From contig JAULSR010000004.1 in the NCBI GenBank assembly GCA_030512295.1, positions 2,480,001 through 2,544,000 on the forward strand: a stretch of DNA of 64,000 nucleotides, in the 5' to 3' direction. The notes under the pieces are model-generated. The model was not told where the DNA came from. It saw nothing but the letters and a program-made list of their open reading frames with translations, and ran no database searches. Positions within the stretch are counted from its first letter, which is position 1. Each line of letters opens with the position of its first letter. The DNA comes from Bombardia bombarda (lineage: Eukaryota; Ascomycota; Sordariomycetes; Sordariales; Lasiosphaeriaceae). The position numbers and the translations under genes are program-made. Shown here in pieces: positions 1 through 11,018 of the stretch.

Positions 1-1544
1 TATCCCGGTGACATGAACTCCGCAATCAACAATGGATTCGTGAAAAACAGGTCTTTCTTTTTCTCGTTTCTTCATTCTTTCCTTTTTGGATTCAAGGGTC
101 TGTTCTTCTTTCCTTGGAGCGAAGTGGTGCAAAACGTCTGTGTACCTCATCCATCTTTTGGGAATCCACTATGCGCCGTGCAACTGTCAAATGGTCTTGG
201 GAAGCTTGTTCAAACGGCAGTGGTCCATGCGATTTAAATCCGACCTGAGCTCCCAGGACAAGTGCCCTGTGCTGTGATTAGCAACCTGGGCTTGGTGAAG
301 CAGATGGAAAACACCCAATTTGACTGTGACAGCGTCTACTGGGTGAGTATCGAGTGTATCTCCTTCTTGATGGTTAGCGACGAACTCGCGCCCTGTCTGG
401 GGGACTTTTGCTTTAGAAAAGCGAAACAATCCATTCAGGATAATGTGTAGGTAGATCTGGAGAGCGAATACCGTGATGTTGGATTAGTAAAATGACGGGG
501 AAAATCCACCTTGACGCTAAGTTCAGCATGTAGAAAGAAATTCCTGGCTGCAGCCCCGCTAGGTCACTAACTGTGCCCGCGCCAGCATATCTGTTATGCG
601 ACGAGGTCCCCCCAGAGATTTAAGGTGAAGAAAATAAGCTTCACCAACAGCGGGATCGTTGATGGTACTTTGTGGCTACTAGGTAATGAAGCAGACGGCG
701 GAAGGTGCGAGCCACGGCAGGAGCGCCAGGGCCAGACAAGAACACAATTTAGAGCCCAAATCGATTTCTAGAATAGGGGCCGGATTCTACACTACTTTCA
801 ACCCTTTGCATCATCCTTACAGTCAAGACAGGGATCGATCTGCAAAACACCGCATCCTAGGCAGAACAGACCCCATCAATGCCTAGCAAGAAGAAAGAAC
901 AATTCGCCTTCTTGTTTTCTGGCGTCAAGGTCGCTAGACCCGAACAAAAGGGGTCAAAAGTGGACCTTTGGACACGCACACATAACCCTCACCCTGGTCA
1001 AGAGCGCCGCTTGCACGCCATAAGCCAAGCGCTGGCAGCTTGTCATCCCTGTGCAGATCAGACACGGGCTAGACCAAATACAGTCAGGGGGCTGGTGTGG
1101 AGCGGTGAGGCTCTAATACGTCGCCCAACGTCATGTCTTCCTTGACAATGACCGTGACAGCGTCGGGTCGAAATTGCACCAACATTGCCTACCCAAAAAT
1201 AATGCAACCGAACAAGGAGCGTCAACGGAAAATACGCAATGAGCTGCATCGGTCCTTTCCAAAGGCTGGCTCGCCCGAGCTGGAATTGTAAGTGCAAATG
1301 TTTAGACCTTTTTTTTTTTTTCTTTTTTTTTCTTTTAATTTCAATTGAATCTTCGTGCTATTGCCTGGAAGCAACCTCCCGTCGACGATTTCAATATTTT
1401 TCGTATTCCGTGCTCTCGTGTTTCTTTCTTGTTCGTTTCCAATGTGTCTGCCTGTTTGTTTCTCGATTCATTGAATCATCACTCCAAACCGCCGCTATCC
1501 TGTCATAAGCAACAACTCCTCGCGTCTTAGATTGCGCCCACCAA
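1..1544. other. Intergenic, no convincing gene
   Basis: All open frames here are short, lack fungal codon bias and have no recognisable motifs. The stretch holds one copy of a dispersed repeat (608-720), a long T-tract near 1309-1336 and a CT-rich stretch (about 1370-1520) that is probably the leader of the gene starting at 1545. Confidence 0.6.
608..720. repeat. Dispersed repeat, copy A
   Basis: About 110 bp that resembles 35132-35240 in the same orientation. Both copies start with a C-run and share blocks such as GTGAAGAAAATAAGCT, AACAGCGGG, TGGTACT and GGCGGAAGGTGCGAGCC, separated by substitutions and small indels. It is probably an old transposon or MITE remnant. No coding capacity is seen. 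Confidence 0.6.
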
Positions 1545-2234
1545 ATGGACCCCCCAATCCAATCCCCATCATCCGCTCACGTCACCCACAGATGGGAACA
1601 AAACCAAACCAGCTCCCCCCTCCTAAAACTCCCCGCCGAGCTCCGCAACAAGATCTACAACCTCGTCCTCTCCGTCGGCCAGATCAACGTCTGCCACAAG
1701 CGCTGGGCCCACCGCGCCCACACGCGCCCCGGCACCACACAGCGCTACTACGAGACCATCGAAGGCGGCTTCTGGTGCCGCATCCTGCCCGCCGAGGTCG
1801 ACCCCTGGCGACCATCCCAAACTGCCATCCTGCCCCCCCGCGCCAGTCACTCCTCTCGCCTTGCCATCGACCACTACCCGCCCGTCGAGCCGCCACCGCG
1901 CGGCATGACCCTGCTGAGCCCAGTCTGCCGGCAGCTGTACCACGAGACGGCGCTGCTGCCATACGCGCTGAATGCCTGGTCGTTTGAGAGCACGTGGGTC
2001 ATGGACCGCTATGTCATGAAGGAGAAGCGGCTGCCGATGCCGCAGAGACGGGCGATCCGGATTTTGTATTCGCAGCAGGTGCTGACGGCGGCGGTGGAGA
2101 AGTTCTTTGGTGGGTTGGAGGTCATTCTGCTGAGTGGCGGGACGAAGATGACCAAGCATGTGATTGAGTCGGATCCGGAGAGCGCGGGGAGGAGGACGGT
2201 TATGTGGGAGGTTGAGCCGTATCGGTGGAAGTGA
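1545..2234 (+). CDS. 2EXR/DUF7730-like F-box-type protein
   Basis: Single-exon protein of 229 aa. Near residues 28-42 it has the motif LLKLPAELRNKIYNLVL, the hallmark of the fungal 2EXR/DUF7730 group, whose start resembles an F-box helix. A second conserved-looking block, LLSPVCRQLYHETALLPY, lies near residues 122-139, and the family typically has such a 'CRQIYxE' segment. No transmembrane segment or signal peptide is visible. Family members are abundant and functionally uncharacterised. A role as a substrate adaptor for ubiquitin ligases is inference only. The ATG follows a CT-rich leader, and an overlapping frame at 1532 is only a shadow. Confidence 0.75.
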   Translation: MDPPIQSPSSAHVTHRWEQNQTSSPLLKLPAELRNKIYNLVLSVGQINVCHKRWAHRAHTRPGTTQRYYETIEGGFWCRILPAEVDPWRPSQTAILPPRASHSSRLAIDHYPPVEPPPRGMTLLSPVCRQLYHETALLPYALNAWSFESTWVMDRYVMKEKRLPMPQRRAIRILYSQQVLTAAVEKFFGGLEVILLSGGTKMTKHVIESDPESAGRRTVMWEVEPYRWK

Positions 2235-3934
2235 GTGGTCTTAGGCGGTGTGGTTAATTACATACATGTATGGCTCGGTTCTAGTGTTTACGACGTGGAT
2301 TGTACCAAGTAGTTTGTTTCTATCGATGGATGTAATGGTTCTTTTATCAATGCCCGAGAAGCAGCTCCTAATTGAAGGTAGGGTACCTAGGTCTAGTCAT
2401 AGTTGGATTGCAATCGCTTCCTGTCCTGTGGAATGCTTGTAATCTAAGTCTCTGTTTATGTCTGCCGGTCGGTGACGAGAACGACCCCGAGCCAGTACGG
2501 TTCCCAACATCCTTCCAGCCTGTCAAGTTTGGTAGTCAAACATCACAAAGTCCAGTGACACAAGGACAAAAGTCAGCAAGATTATGTAAACCTGGGACCT
2601 GCCTCAGTCCCTACGTTACACAGGGTGGCCTGTTTTTCCCCCCCTGGGCGCCCGCCAGGGAGCCAAGGACACTTTCCGGCCGCACACAGTCGCCCGTCTA
2701 CTTCACCCCAAGCTAGACGTCGAGCACGTGGGCTCAGGGAACTTGAACTATGGCGGGGGTTCGGAAAGCTCCTTCGCTTACCTCATCCCAAACGATGTCC
2801 CTCCAGCCAGGATTTCTGTTCCCACCTTTTACAACGGCTAGGGCAAGCGCATTCTAAGCACGCTGGAAAGTTGGGATTTTACCCAGAGGAAGAGGCAATC
2901 AGCCTGATCATAAGAAGATTGTCGGGGATAAACCTGCTGTGTATCTTGCGTACATCCCGAAATTCCCTCTCGTGTTGCCGTATTTGGTCTTCGCCTGACT
3001 GGCTTTGGGTAATATGACGGGGATGACTGGTGCTATACAGTGTATCCTGTCCTTAAGACCTTCTAGTAGGTCTTTTATTGTGCTAATCGAGCAAGGCAAA
3101 GTAGAAGCAGGTGTACCTAATACATATTTCAAGCTAGAGATGCTCGCCGTCCCGCTAAACTTGTCTTTTAGCGAAGGCTAATCGTTCCCAAGACCGGGCA
3201 AAGTGGCCAGGCATTTTGGGACTGCCTATACTCTCGAGGCGCAAGCCCAGCTGTTATTGTTGGTCATACGATTACATACGGGACTCATTGCCCATAGGTG
3301 AAGTTGATGTCTATCTGATATGAGTCCACAGACACGTCAGTAACTTAGGTACCTGCCTGGCATCCCAAGTTGTCCTCTTGTGCCCTTGACTTCACATCAT
3401 GGGCTACTTCTAACGACTTCCATGACCCACTACGCACATTTTGTTAGTTTCCGTTGTCCAGTGCTAGAATCTGCCCCTCCCTGATCATCTGCTCTCCGCT
3501 TGCTCGTCTATAAAACCCCGACTTTCGATTGCGCAACACCCTGGCTTACTTTTTTTTTTTTCCCCCACACACCCACTACCTTGGGCACCTTGGCTTGTAT
3601 GTTCTTTTTCTCAAACAATACTTTGGCCTGGACCTTCCAACCTTCCCGACTTACATTTCTTTCTTCTCATTGCTCACTCTACTTTATCCATCATCACGAC
3701 AGCTTGCTCTCCCCTTCCTCACAACATCGTGGCTTTCTCCGTCCATCGGTAAACACGAACTAGACCAACTAGTTTGTGTTTAGCATCGCGTCACGGACAA
3801 TCTTCAATCCTTTAAACCTCGTCATATTTATCGAGACCGAAAGGTCAGCATCTTTACTTACTTCCGAAACTTTTCTGTTTGCTTTCGCGGCGCTGACTTG
3901 ACCCTCCCTAAGACTCAAATCGACAAAGTCCAAG
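2235..3934. other. Intergenic
   Basis: No ORF with coding character. The second half is the promoter and leader of the gene at 3935: a TATA-like element at 3509-3515 is followed by a strongly CT-rich tract of about 200 bp. Confidence 0.6.
3509..3515 (+). promoter_or_regulatory. TATA-box-like element
   Basis: TATAAAA about 420 bp upstream of the ATG at 3935, followed by the pyrimidine-rich stretch (3548-3720) often found around fungal transcription starts. This implies a long 5' leader. Assigned by position only. Confidence 0.4.
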
Positions 3935-5353
3935 ATGTCGAGCAATATGTCGCCAGGCGCAGAGTCTACAGGATACAATGCTGGTGCTGGCCTGGGCCAT
4001 GGTGCCAGCAATCCATATACGCCCCCCATTGCTTCTACACTTCGTAGGGGAAGCTATCAAGGAGTGTTCGACAAAAAGAGATTTGAGGAACTACAACCGT
4101 ACATCCAACAGTTTTGGCACAACCTTTGTCATCCGGACCTTCGGCACTTCAACTTCGGAGAGCTTGGCCAGGAGCTCAGAAAGCTGAAGGTGCTACGATA
4201 CCGTGTTGACCTCGTCTCTGGGACGGTTGAGCTCTTCGGAAGAGATGGCGGTAGAAGCACCGTGACTCTTCGTGGAAACATCCCTCGATGGGAAGTGGAG
4301 AGAAAGTACAGCCAAGAGCTTGTCGAGGACTTGCTGGAAAGGATGTCGATGAAAACCTTTGATGGATCCTTTAGGGACGCTGTTGGGCTGCTGCTTAACT
4401 GTGGCATCGTTGACTTCACCGTGACCATCCATATGAGACGAGGAATCTTCCTGACCTGGAACGGTGAGATGCTCTCATATCGGTACCCTGACCAAATTGC
4501 CACTCGACAAGCCGCTTCGGCCACTCAGCATCCCGCAGGAGCTGCCAGGGCCAGGTCAAACCAGCCACAGGAGATGACATTCAGCACTTCCCCAACCAAC
4601 ACCCGCCAGCCACTGCGGTCATCATTTGGGCCTATCCCGGGCAACCCCAACTTGAGGCAGCACACGCAGTTTGATCAACTGTTGAACCCCCAAATGATCA
4701 ACCCGCAGACGATCAACCCGCAGACGATCAACCCGCAGACGATCAACAACTTCCGCCAGCAGGCCCCACAGCAGGCCGTTCCCAATATGCGGAACACGAG
4801 CATGTCATTCACCGCCCACCCAATGTTGCAGCAACCATGGAACAACCAGTTTATCCAGCATGGCCCTCCAGTCCCCAACGCTGCTCCCTTCAATAACTAC
4901 ATGGGCCACATCAACGCACGTCAACAACAGCTGTATCGTCCAATCCCGGACCAGCTGGGCAACCAACCACCCGCTGTACTGGACAATGGTGACAGGGAAT
5001 GGGACCCATCGCCGTGGCCAGATTCTCCACGGCCTGGAAACTTGGGCCCGCGGCAGGTCGGCCAACAACCAGTGCCTTTTGGATTGGGAGCTGCTGACAT
5101 GAATTCTCCCATGGGCATGTCGCCTCACACGCCGACTCCACGCGGCGACGGTGGTATGGGCAGCAGCATGGACAGTGGCGGTGGCATAGGCAGTGGATCC
5201 AGTAGTGGTGGGAACAGAAGCAGGGGAGGAAACGTCCAGCAGCAATCGCCAACGGCCATATCACCCGTTGGCGAGGAGCAAGGTGGCGAGCAGGATGTGA
5301 GCCCGTCTGGAGGGTCGGGCTCTCAGGCTCGCAAGCGCCCGCGAACGCAGTGA
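3935..5353 (+). CDS. Tandem paralogue family member 1 (unknown domain, Q/N-rich tail)
   Basis: Intact single-exon protein of 472 aa. I do not recognise the family. Residues about 50-190 form a folded-looking domain shared with the protein at 7007 and the fragment at 6357. Shared blocks are FNFGELGQEL (about 72-81), RYRVDLVSG (about 88-96) and FTVTIHMRRGIFLTWNGEML (about 161-180). The rest is low complexity: a Gln/Asn/Pro-rich middle with a triplicated INPQT unit, a Gly/Ser-rich stretch (about 395-430) and a basic end, RKRPRTQ, that could act as a nuclear localisation signal. There is no signal peptide or membrane segment. The first three genes of the array lie head to tail with no other gene between them, which indicates local duplication. 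A nuclear or chromatin-associated role is speculation from the tail. Confidence 0.85.
   Translation: MSSNMSPGAESTGYNAGAGLGHGASNPYTPPIASTLRRGSYQGVFDKKRFEELQPYIQQFWHNLCHPDLRHFNFGELGQELRKLKVLRYRVDLVSGTVELFGRDGGRSTVTLRGNIPRWEVERKYSQELVEDLLERMSMKTFDGSFRDAVGLLLNCGIVDFTVTIHMRRGIFLTWNGEMLSYRYPDQIATRQAASATQHPAGAARARSNQPQEMTFSTSPTNTRQPLRSSFGPIPGNPNLRQHTQFDQLLNPQMINPQTINPQTINPQTINNFRQQAPQQAVPNMRNTSMSFTAHPMLQQPWNNQFIQHGPPVPNAAPFNNYMGHINARQQQLYRPIPDQLGNQPPAVLDNGDREWDPSPWPDSPRPGNLGPRQVGQQPVPFGLGAADMNSPMGMSPHTPTPRGDGGMGSSMDSGGGIGSGSSSGGNRSRGGNVQQQSPTAISPVGEEQGGEQDVSPSGGSGSQARKRPRTQ
4690..4752 (+). repeat. 15-bp in-frame tandem repeat (INPQT units)
   Basis: A near-perfect unit of 15 bases repeats about four times inside the coding region and encodes IN-P-Q-[MT] units. 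It is in frame, so copy number could change protein length without breaking it. Confidence 0.8.
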
Positions 5354-6304
5354 GGTGACTGACAACAATGCCGAGACTGGTCAGTTACGATGTTTGCCAT
5401 CTCCAATAACAAAGCTTATCACCAACCCGAAACTGACTCAAAAATGGCAGTGTCTCGATTGCAAGCATGGCTCGTCTACCTTGTCATCGATGTCCTTTCT
5501 TACCTACATTTACATTTTTGCCTCACCGAGGCATGTCATAATCATGTGTATAAACATGTCCACCATCTTCTAATTCGGTTGATGGACATAAAAATGACGT
5601 GCTGTTCTGAAGTAAGACGAGACTATCGATTAGAAAGGTAAGGGTGTAAGAAAAACAGCGCAATACACTATTCTACACAGGGGCTGCAGAGAAAAGGAAG
5701 GGTGCCCAGGGATGTCGGTCAAAAAGACAGTATTTAGGTAGGTACCTAAAATAGCATTTCAAACTCATTTAATCCCCAAAATTCATCATATTGTGCTACG
5801 GAACAGCACATTCCAAGGCAGATCATTTGCAGGAACTGATTTTAATCTGCATGTAACCTTAATATACCTACCTAAAGTACCCATGAACAGATACATAGGC
5901 ACTGTGATGCTCGCTAAGCTTGGTACTGGCAAGGAAACTATTCACAACTTTGAGTCATCATCACCACAAACATCACAAAGAAAGAAACAGTAAGTCTAGC
6001 CGCTCAAACAAGCTGTTTCGTAAAAAATAAGCCTTCATGATATGGTTTGAATAGAAGGAAAACAGGATGAGACGGGAACATACTGGAGGTTTTTCATTGA
6101 GACCCAAACAGTTCCCGCTCATGTATTTATATGCCATGATGTTACCGCGATTCCTGGAGAGATTTATTTTAGAAGCGTCTTTCCGTTACTGAAGAATCAC
6201 ATTGGTATTCACTATCAGAAAAGACAGCACAGCACAAACCTCTATACTATCATTTTACCTCCTTAATCCTCCCGTACGCTGAAACCGCTACTACACTAAC
6301 GAAG
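5354..6304. other. Intergenic between paralogues 1 and 2
   Basis: AT-rich, with no supported ORF. It carries short inverted TAGGTAGGTACCTA-like motifs (5734-5750, 5866-5876) that are scattered elsewhere in the window. Confidence 0.55.
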
Positions 6305-6605
6305 ATGACTCACAACCCAACCTCGTCTAATCAGCACCACACGCCTGTAACAGATAGTGGCAACGAAAGAGCAAACCGAATTTGTGCACGAAAAGCTCAA
6401 CTATGTCCTTGACGACATCGGGATCGCTGGAGGCACCTTCATAACCATGGCCAAGGGTATCCTGGAAGCCGGAGTTGTTGAGTTCACGGTCTTCCTGCCT
6501 GAGCGGAGGATTTCCTTCCAAAACTGGAAGTGCACGACATACTCATATCGCTACGGAAAGTGGCTGCCTCCCATCTCAATGGCCCTTAACCAAATCTTTG
6601 ATTGA
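6305..6605 (+). pseudogene. Truncated paralogue 2 of the tandem family
   Basis: Only the C-terminal half of the shared domain is present. The frame 6357-6605 reads through FVHEKLNYVLDDIG, GVVEFTVFLPERRISFQNW and YSYRYGKWLPP. These align directly with the third gene (GAVEMTVHVPDRRIAFVGW, YSVQYDKYTPP). The N-terminal FxFGxLGxEL and RYRV blocks are missing. An ATG at 6305 opens a 35-codon frame that must shift by one base (around 6365-6375) to enter this frame. The piece could therefore be a short gene with an assembly error or a decaying copy. The 400 bp that follow (about 6670-6930) have a proline-rich open frame that may be remains of its tail. Confidence 0.6.
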
Positions 6606-7006
6606 AATGTTCCTATTTCTTCTGTGGTCTGATAATTTCTCGAGGGCCGTGGCTGCTGCCTTGGAAGCTGATGGTCTTAACCGCTGATGCCCTGGAAGTA
6701 GCCGCCCGGCCACCCTACTACCTGCCTGGACAGTCGGACAGGTGGGCCAGCCCAGGACCCTCCAACCGACCTACCCGGGCTTACCTGCCCTACTCCAGGC
6801 TCAGCCAGTAGGGCAGGTGCAACAGAGGGACCCAGACTGGCCTGCCTTGCCTGCAGTTGGCTGGGCCAGTAACGGGGAAATCAGCATGCCGGAACTTGCT
6901 GACCTGGCCACCATAATTACCACTCACTATTCTTGCTGTGAAGACAACACAACACCAAATATCTTTCATCGACCCATACTACGCAACGCTGCCGAGACAA
7001 CAAAGA

Positions 7007-8077
7007 ATGGCCACCGCCAACACTACGAACGGCCAGGGCCGACCAGATATCCCCGCATGGTCCGCTCGCGTCGAAGCCATCTGGGATCGGATGTTGTCCC
7101 AAGGCCCGCCATTTACATTTGGCCGCCTTGGCTATGAGCTCAACAGGGAGGGTGTGACCCGATACCGGGTAAACTTGGTCCAAGGCAGAACCCTAAACAC
7201 TTCAATGAGCTTGAGCGCCACGCAATTCAACAAAGCATGTCTTGATGTGGGCGCTACTTGGGGAGACCGGTCTCCATCCACATTCAAGTTCATGCCCGGT
7301 ATACTTAAAAATATACTTGACGGCATGTCACCGAACTCCGAAACGGACACCCTCATGGATGCGTTGCGGCAGATAATAATAGGTGGAGCCGTTGAGATGA
7401 CGGTTCATGTGCCTGACAGGAGGATCGCTTTCGTAGGCTGGAACTGCATGTCGTATTCCGTCCAATACGACAAGTACACCCCGCCCAGTTCCGTGGGGGC
7501 GAGTGGCGCGCAGCGAGCTCGTCAAGACGATGTGGTTGTGACGCCGTCAAGCAGTCAGTCTCAAGGTGGTTCGAATTCTCAGGCTCCTCGGCAGAACGAT
7601 ACCCCATCACGACCCACGACCACTTCAGGTATCGAGGGAGGTCCTGCTTCAAGGGAGGACCAGGCTCCTGGGGAGAATCACACTCCAGCTCCCACCCAAT
7701 CGCCGCTGGACATCTACTCCAGTAGCGACCAAGGCTTTCAAGGCACAACAGTGCCCCAAGAGACTCAAACAGTCATGCTGCCCTTCGATCCGACGACTGA
7801 TTTTGTGATTGGAGGACCGATGCCCGTCGTTATCGATGGGGAGCTGCCTCAAGCTATGACGCCAGAAGCTCCTCAAGTGGCAGTGACGCCAGCCTACTCG
7901 GAGCCTACGGTACCAGAAACGCCATGGAATCCGTCCGCGGGCGTGAACCCGAGGGACATCATGTTTGGGTTTGGTTTTGGCGAGCAGGGCGGTCAAAGTA
8001 TGTGGCAAGACGAAGAGACCCAAGGCAGCGAAAAGAAATGGCTGTATTCCGATTCTAGCTCTGATCGTGGTGTGTAG
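7007..8077 (+). CDS. Tandem paralogue family member 3 (unknown domain)
   Basis: Single-exon protein of 356 aa from the first ATG (7007, good context AAAGAATGG). An upstream in-frame GTG at 6938 is not a plausible fungal start. The shared domain occupies about residues 15-165: PFTFGRLGYEL (35-45), RYRVNLVQG (52-60), GAVEMTVHVPDRRIAFVGW (127-145) and YSVQYDKYTPP (about 150-160). The remainder is Pro/Ser/Thr/Gln-rich and acidic, without the basic end seen in member 1. No signal peptide or membrane segment is seen. Function unknown. Conservation of the Trp and the paired Arg across the copies suggests a folded, possibly ligand-binding surface, which is inference. Confidence 0.85.
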   Translation: MATANTTNGQGRPDIPAWSARVEAIWDRMLSQGPPFTFGRLGYELNREGVTRYRVNLVQGRTLNTSMSLSATQFNKACLDVGATWGDRSPSTFKFMPGILKNILDGMSPNSETDTLMDALRQIIIGGAVEMTVHVPDRRIAFVGWNCMSYSVQYDKYTPPSSVGASGAQRARQDDVVVTPSSSQSQGGSNSQAPRQNDTPSRPTTTSGIEGGPASREDQAPGENHTPAPTQSPLDIYSSSDQGFQGTTVPQETQTVMLPFDPTTDFVIGGPMPVVIDGELPQAMTPEAPQVAVTPAYSEPTVPETPWNPSAGVNPRDIMFGFGFGEQGGQSMWQDEETQGSEKKWLYSDSSSDRGV

Positions 8078-8437
8078 CTCTTCTCTACGCCTAAACTTGC
8101 TTGTTCTGCTGCCCTTTGCCCTCCATGAATTTGGCAAGACTTCGCTAGTAAACGAGCCAATACTTCTTCTGAAAGGATGAGATTGATGGCGGCTGGGATG
8201 GTTCGTGCATGAGCAATGACAATATTTTGTATGGTAGCTGTTGTGTTTGCCGTTGAGCGCGTCTTCTTCCGTGCGAGTATGCCCCGTGGGTGGGCGAGCG
8301 GGGGGTCTTGCTTTATTACACAGCAGCCAGATTAGCGAAATAGACATGAAAGTATTGATTACCTATCAAGCTGCAATCATACGCCGGCACCCATCGATAA
8401 GACCAGCTCTACCCAGCGACCTTACCCAGCCTTCATC
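8078..8437. other. Short intergenic spacer
   Basis: Spacer between members 3 and 4 of the array. No ORF or repeat of note. Confidence 0.5.
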
Positions 8438-8787
8438 ATGGAGCCATCGTCAACACAGGGCAACTTCAGCTCAACCGATTCGCCCATGGACGCGTTTCTG
8501 GCTCTTTTGAACCCGGAGATGCGCGACAAGGTGAATTTGATGCCGAGATCTTTGCAACAAAGGGTGGTTGGTGTACGCCTGGCAAGATGGAGAACAGCTG
8601 TCAATGACTCTGAAAATACCCGGTTGCAGGAGGCCCTGGCTGGGAACTCTTTAACGAGAGGGTGCACCTTTCGCTCGACCACCGCGTCAAAGCGGGCGAG
8701 ATCGAAATACCCGTATGGACACCATCGAAACATCTGTGGGACGAATGGCGGTCGAAGCCGTATCTCACAACGCGCGTCGATTCATAA
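8438..8787 (+). CDS. Small hypothetical protein, possible divergent family member 4
   Basis: Two exons, 8438-8570 and 8630-8787, give 96 aa. The 59-nt intron starts GTGTAC, ends TTGCAG and has an AATGAC branch-like site. Splicing joins helix-rich MDAFLALLNPEMRDKVNLMP to PGWELFNERVHLSLDHRVKA, whereas the unspliced frame loses coding character after the junction. The block GEIEIPVWTPSKHLWDEW near residue 68 resembles the shared block of the neighbouring paralogues (GAVEMTVHVPDRRIAFVGW): Gly, hydrophobic-Glu, Val, Pro, basic, Trp in register. This is weak similarity. An alternative model splices past the TAA to a further exon ending near 8985 (EYGDWIDKVEEWDIS). Function unknown. Confidence 0.45.
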
Positions 8788-11018
8788 GTGAGGACAGAGA
8801 ATCAGAGGTGGCTCCCCATTTTCGGATTTTTGTCTTCGATGACAACTACCCCGGCGGCGGTGTCAGAGACAACAACTGCCACGCCTTGGAAGAAGAATGG
8901 TGCTCCCACATTTTCTGTTACTCAAGAGCGAGTATGGTGACTGGATAGACAAAGTAGAAGAGTGGGATATCAGTTAGTAGTGCTGAGGCCAGCAGTGTTT
9001 TGACTTGACACGCGTTTGTGTTTGGTAAAAAGGGGGGAGAGATATGATTGTGATGAAGGGGATAAACGTACTGAGAGCTTGACCGAGTCCTCTGCTACAA
9101 CCCGTGACAACACCGACGTGGTTGGATGGTTGTTCATGTGCGGCTTGTTTCTTGATGATGGGTGTACCCTAAAAGGGGGTATCAGTCAGCGACTAGTACA
9201 CTCAATATTGGCTTGCGGCAAAGGAAGGGCGGGTACTCACGGGGTAGGGAAGAATTAATCTTGTAAATTTGACATCCATACTGACGTCTGGTCCGCGGAG
9301 GGTCCGCAGTATCAATATCTTGCGCGGGTCCTACTGTAGCGACGTTTTTAAAGAAGCTGGACGAGATACTCCGCAGCATTTGAAGGGAAAGAAAGTCAGG
9401 TTAGTATATTTAGAAGTTAGAATGTGAGGTTGTCCTTTTGTGGACAGTTCCAGCTCCCTGTCTGTGAATGTGACACCTTGAATCTGGCAACCATGGTCTG
9501 TGAATGCATGACACCCACAAAGCCATTCAAGTATGTGCCAATGTGGCACCTCGATTTTGACGAAGATGGTCTGCGAATGAAGAACATACACACAAAAGCA
9601 CCTGCCAAAATTTAGGTCGGCGATATGAATTTCGAGATCCCCGGATTATGCTGTCCGAGCTCTGAGCGGTTGCAAGGTCTTTGTTCTGTCCATCTACGTC
9701 CGTAACTGGAACAAAAGGGGAGCTCCTCATGGGGCGCTTCGTGCCGTCCCAGTTGGAACTCTTGATGGAGACATCGGCCAATCAAGTCCATCCAAAGAGA
9801 CAGAGCTCATGACTGAAACCGCTCTAGACTTGAGATCGAGATTGGCTTGCATCAAAGGGAGTCAGCAAGTTCTATCGTTGTTGAACAGATAGATAACTAG
9901 CAACAGCTGTATCTGTCACTTGTTGATGTTTTAGAACAGTCTCCAGCTGCGTCTTTATCCAGGCAGCTCGAGTCTCTCGTACCACAGCATCCCCTCCGAA
10001 CAAAGGTCCTCCCCTCAACGACGGCAAGGCAGCATTTCGGACACACTTTCATCAAAGAACCTCTCCATCGGCTTCTCAACTCGGCAGCCACGGATGGTAC
10101 CAGGAAAATGATTGACGTCAAGTGATGAGCTCGAGTAGCAACACGCCGCCTGCGCGAAGGCTAAGTGGCGTCATCGATACACCACACCACAAGCTTAAGT
10201 GTTGCGACGCGCGTCACTCCCCTCACTATATGAGTTCCAGAGCAAGCAGACTTTTGATAGCAGCAGGATTGACGACCATGCCTGAGAATAGCCCAAGGCT
10301 TTTCATCAACCAAACGATGAATCCAACAAACTGCGACTTTTGTTGAGGAGTCTAGACGCCCACAAGCTTGACACCCACCCGGCGTAGGAGACATGGCTGC
10401 AACATGTGCAAAACAAGCGAGACTGCAAGAGACACCGGCTCAAATCAAAGGAAATCAATATATGTATGATACTAATCACATAAGAGACCCGTCCCTCCGA
10501 GACAGACTTAAATTCTTCACATTTTCACATCCTTAATCGTGTCGGCAACATGCCTATCCAGTTCATCCAGCTAATACTATCCATCCAAAGCACCTACACA
10601 TCCCTCTCCTTATCTGAAGTCGGCCCTTTGCTCTCTTGTCTCCGGGGCCCAACCTCCCAATGCGTTCATTTCATGTACTCGCAGCAAAAAAAGAAAACCA
10701 TCAACAGCTACTACTACCCATGGAAAAAAACATCATCGTCAATTTGTCATAAGTACTAGGATACCCAGCTTCGGCTTCAGTTGATAAAGAGGGTCCCCAA
10801 CACTGAGAAGCCCCAAGATTGTAGATTGGTACATCAGAACCCCAAACGTTCCCGCACCCGAGTCCACCAATGAATGCCTTTAGGTTTCTTTATTGGCATC
10901 ATCCTCTTCGTCCATTTTCGTCAGCTTGTGTACTGGTTGTGTCGACTGCGCTCGGGGCACAAAGGGAATATATTTCCTGCCTTGCACTCCATGTCGTGGT
11001 TGTTGTTCTGTCGTAATG
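8788..11018. other. Intergenic, 2.2 kb
   Basis: No ORF with convincing coding character on either strand. Short frames near 9424, 10122 and 10161 lack motifs and codon bias. No repeat or RNA gene recognised. Confidence 0.5.
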
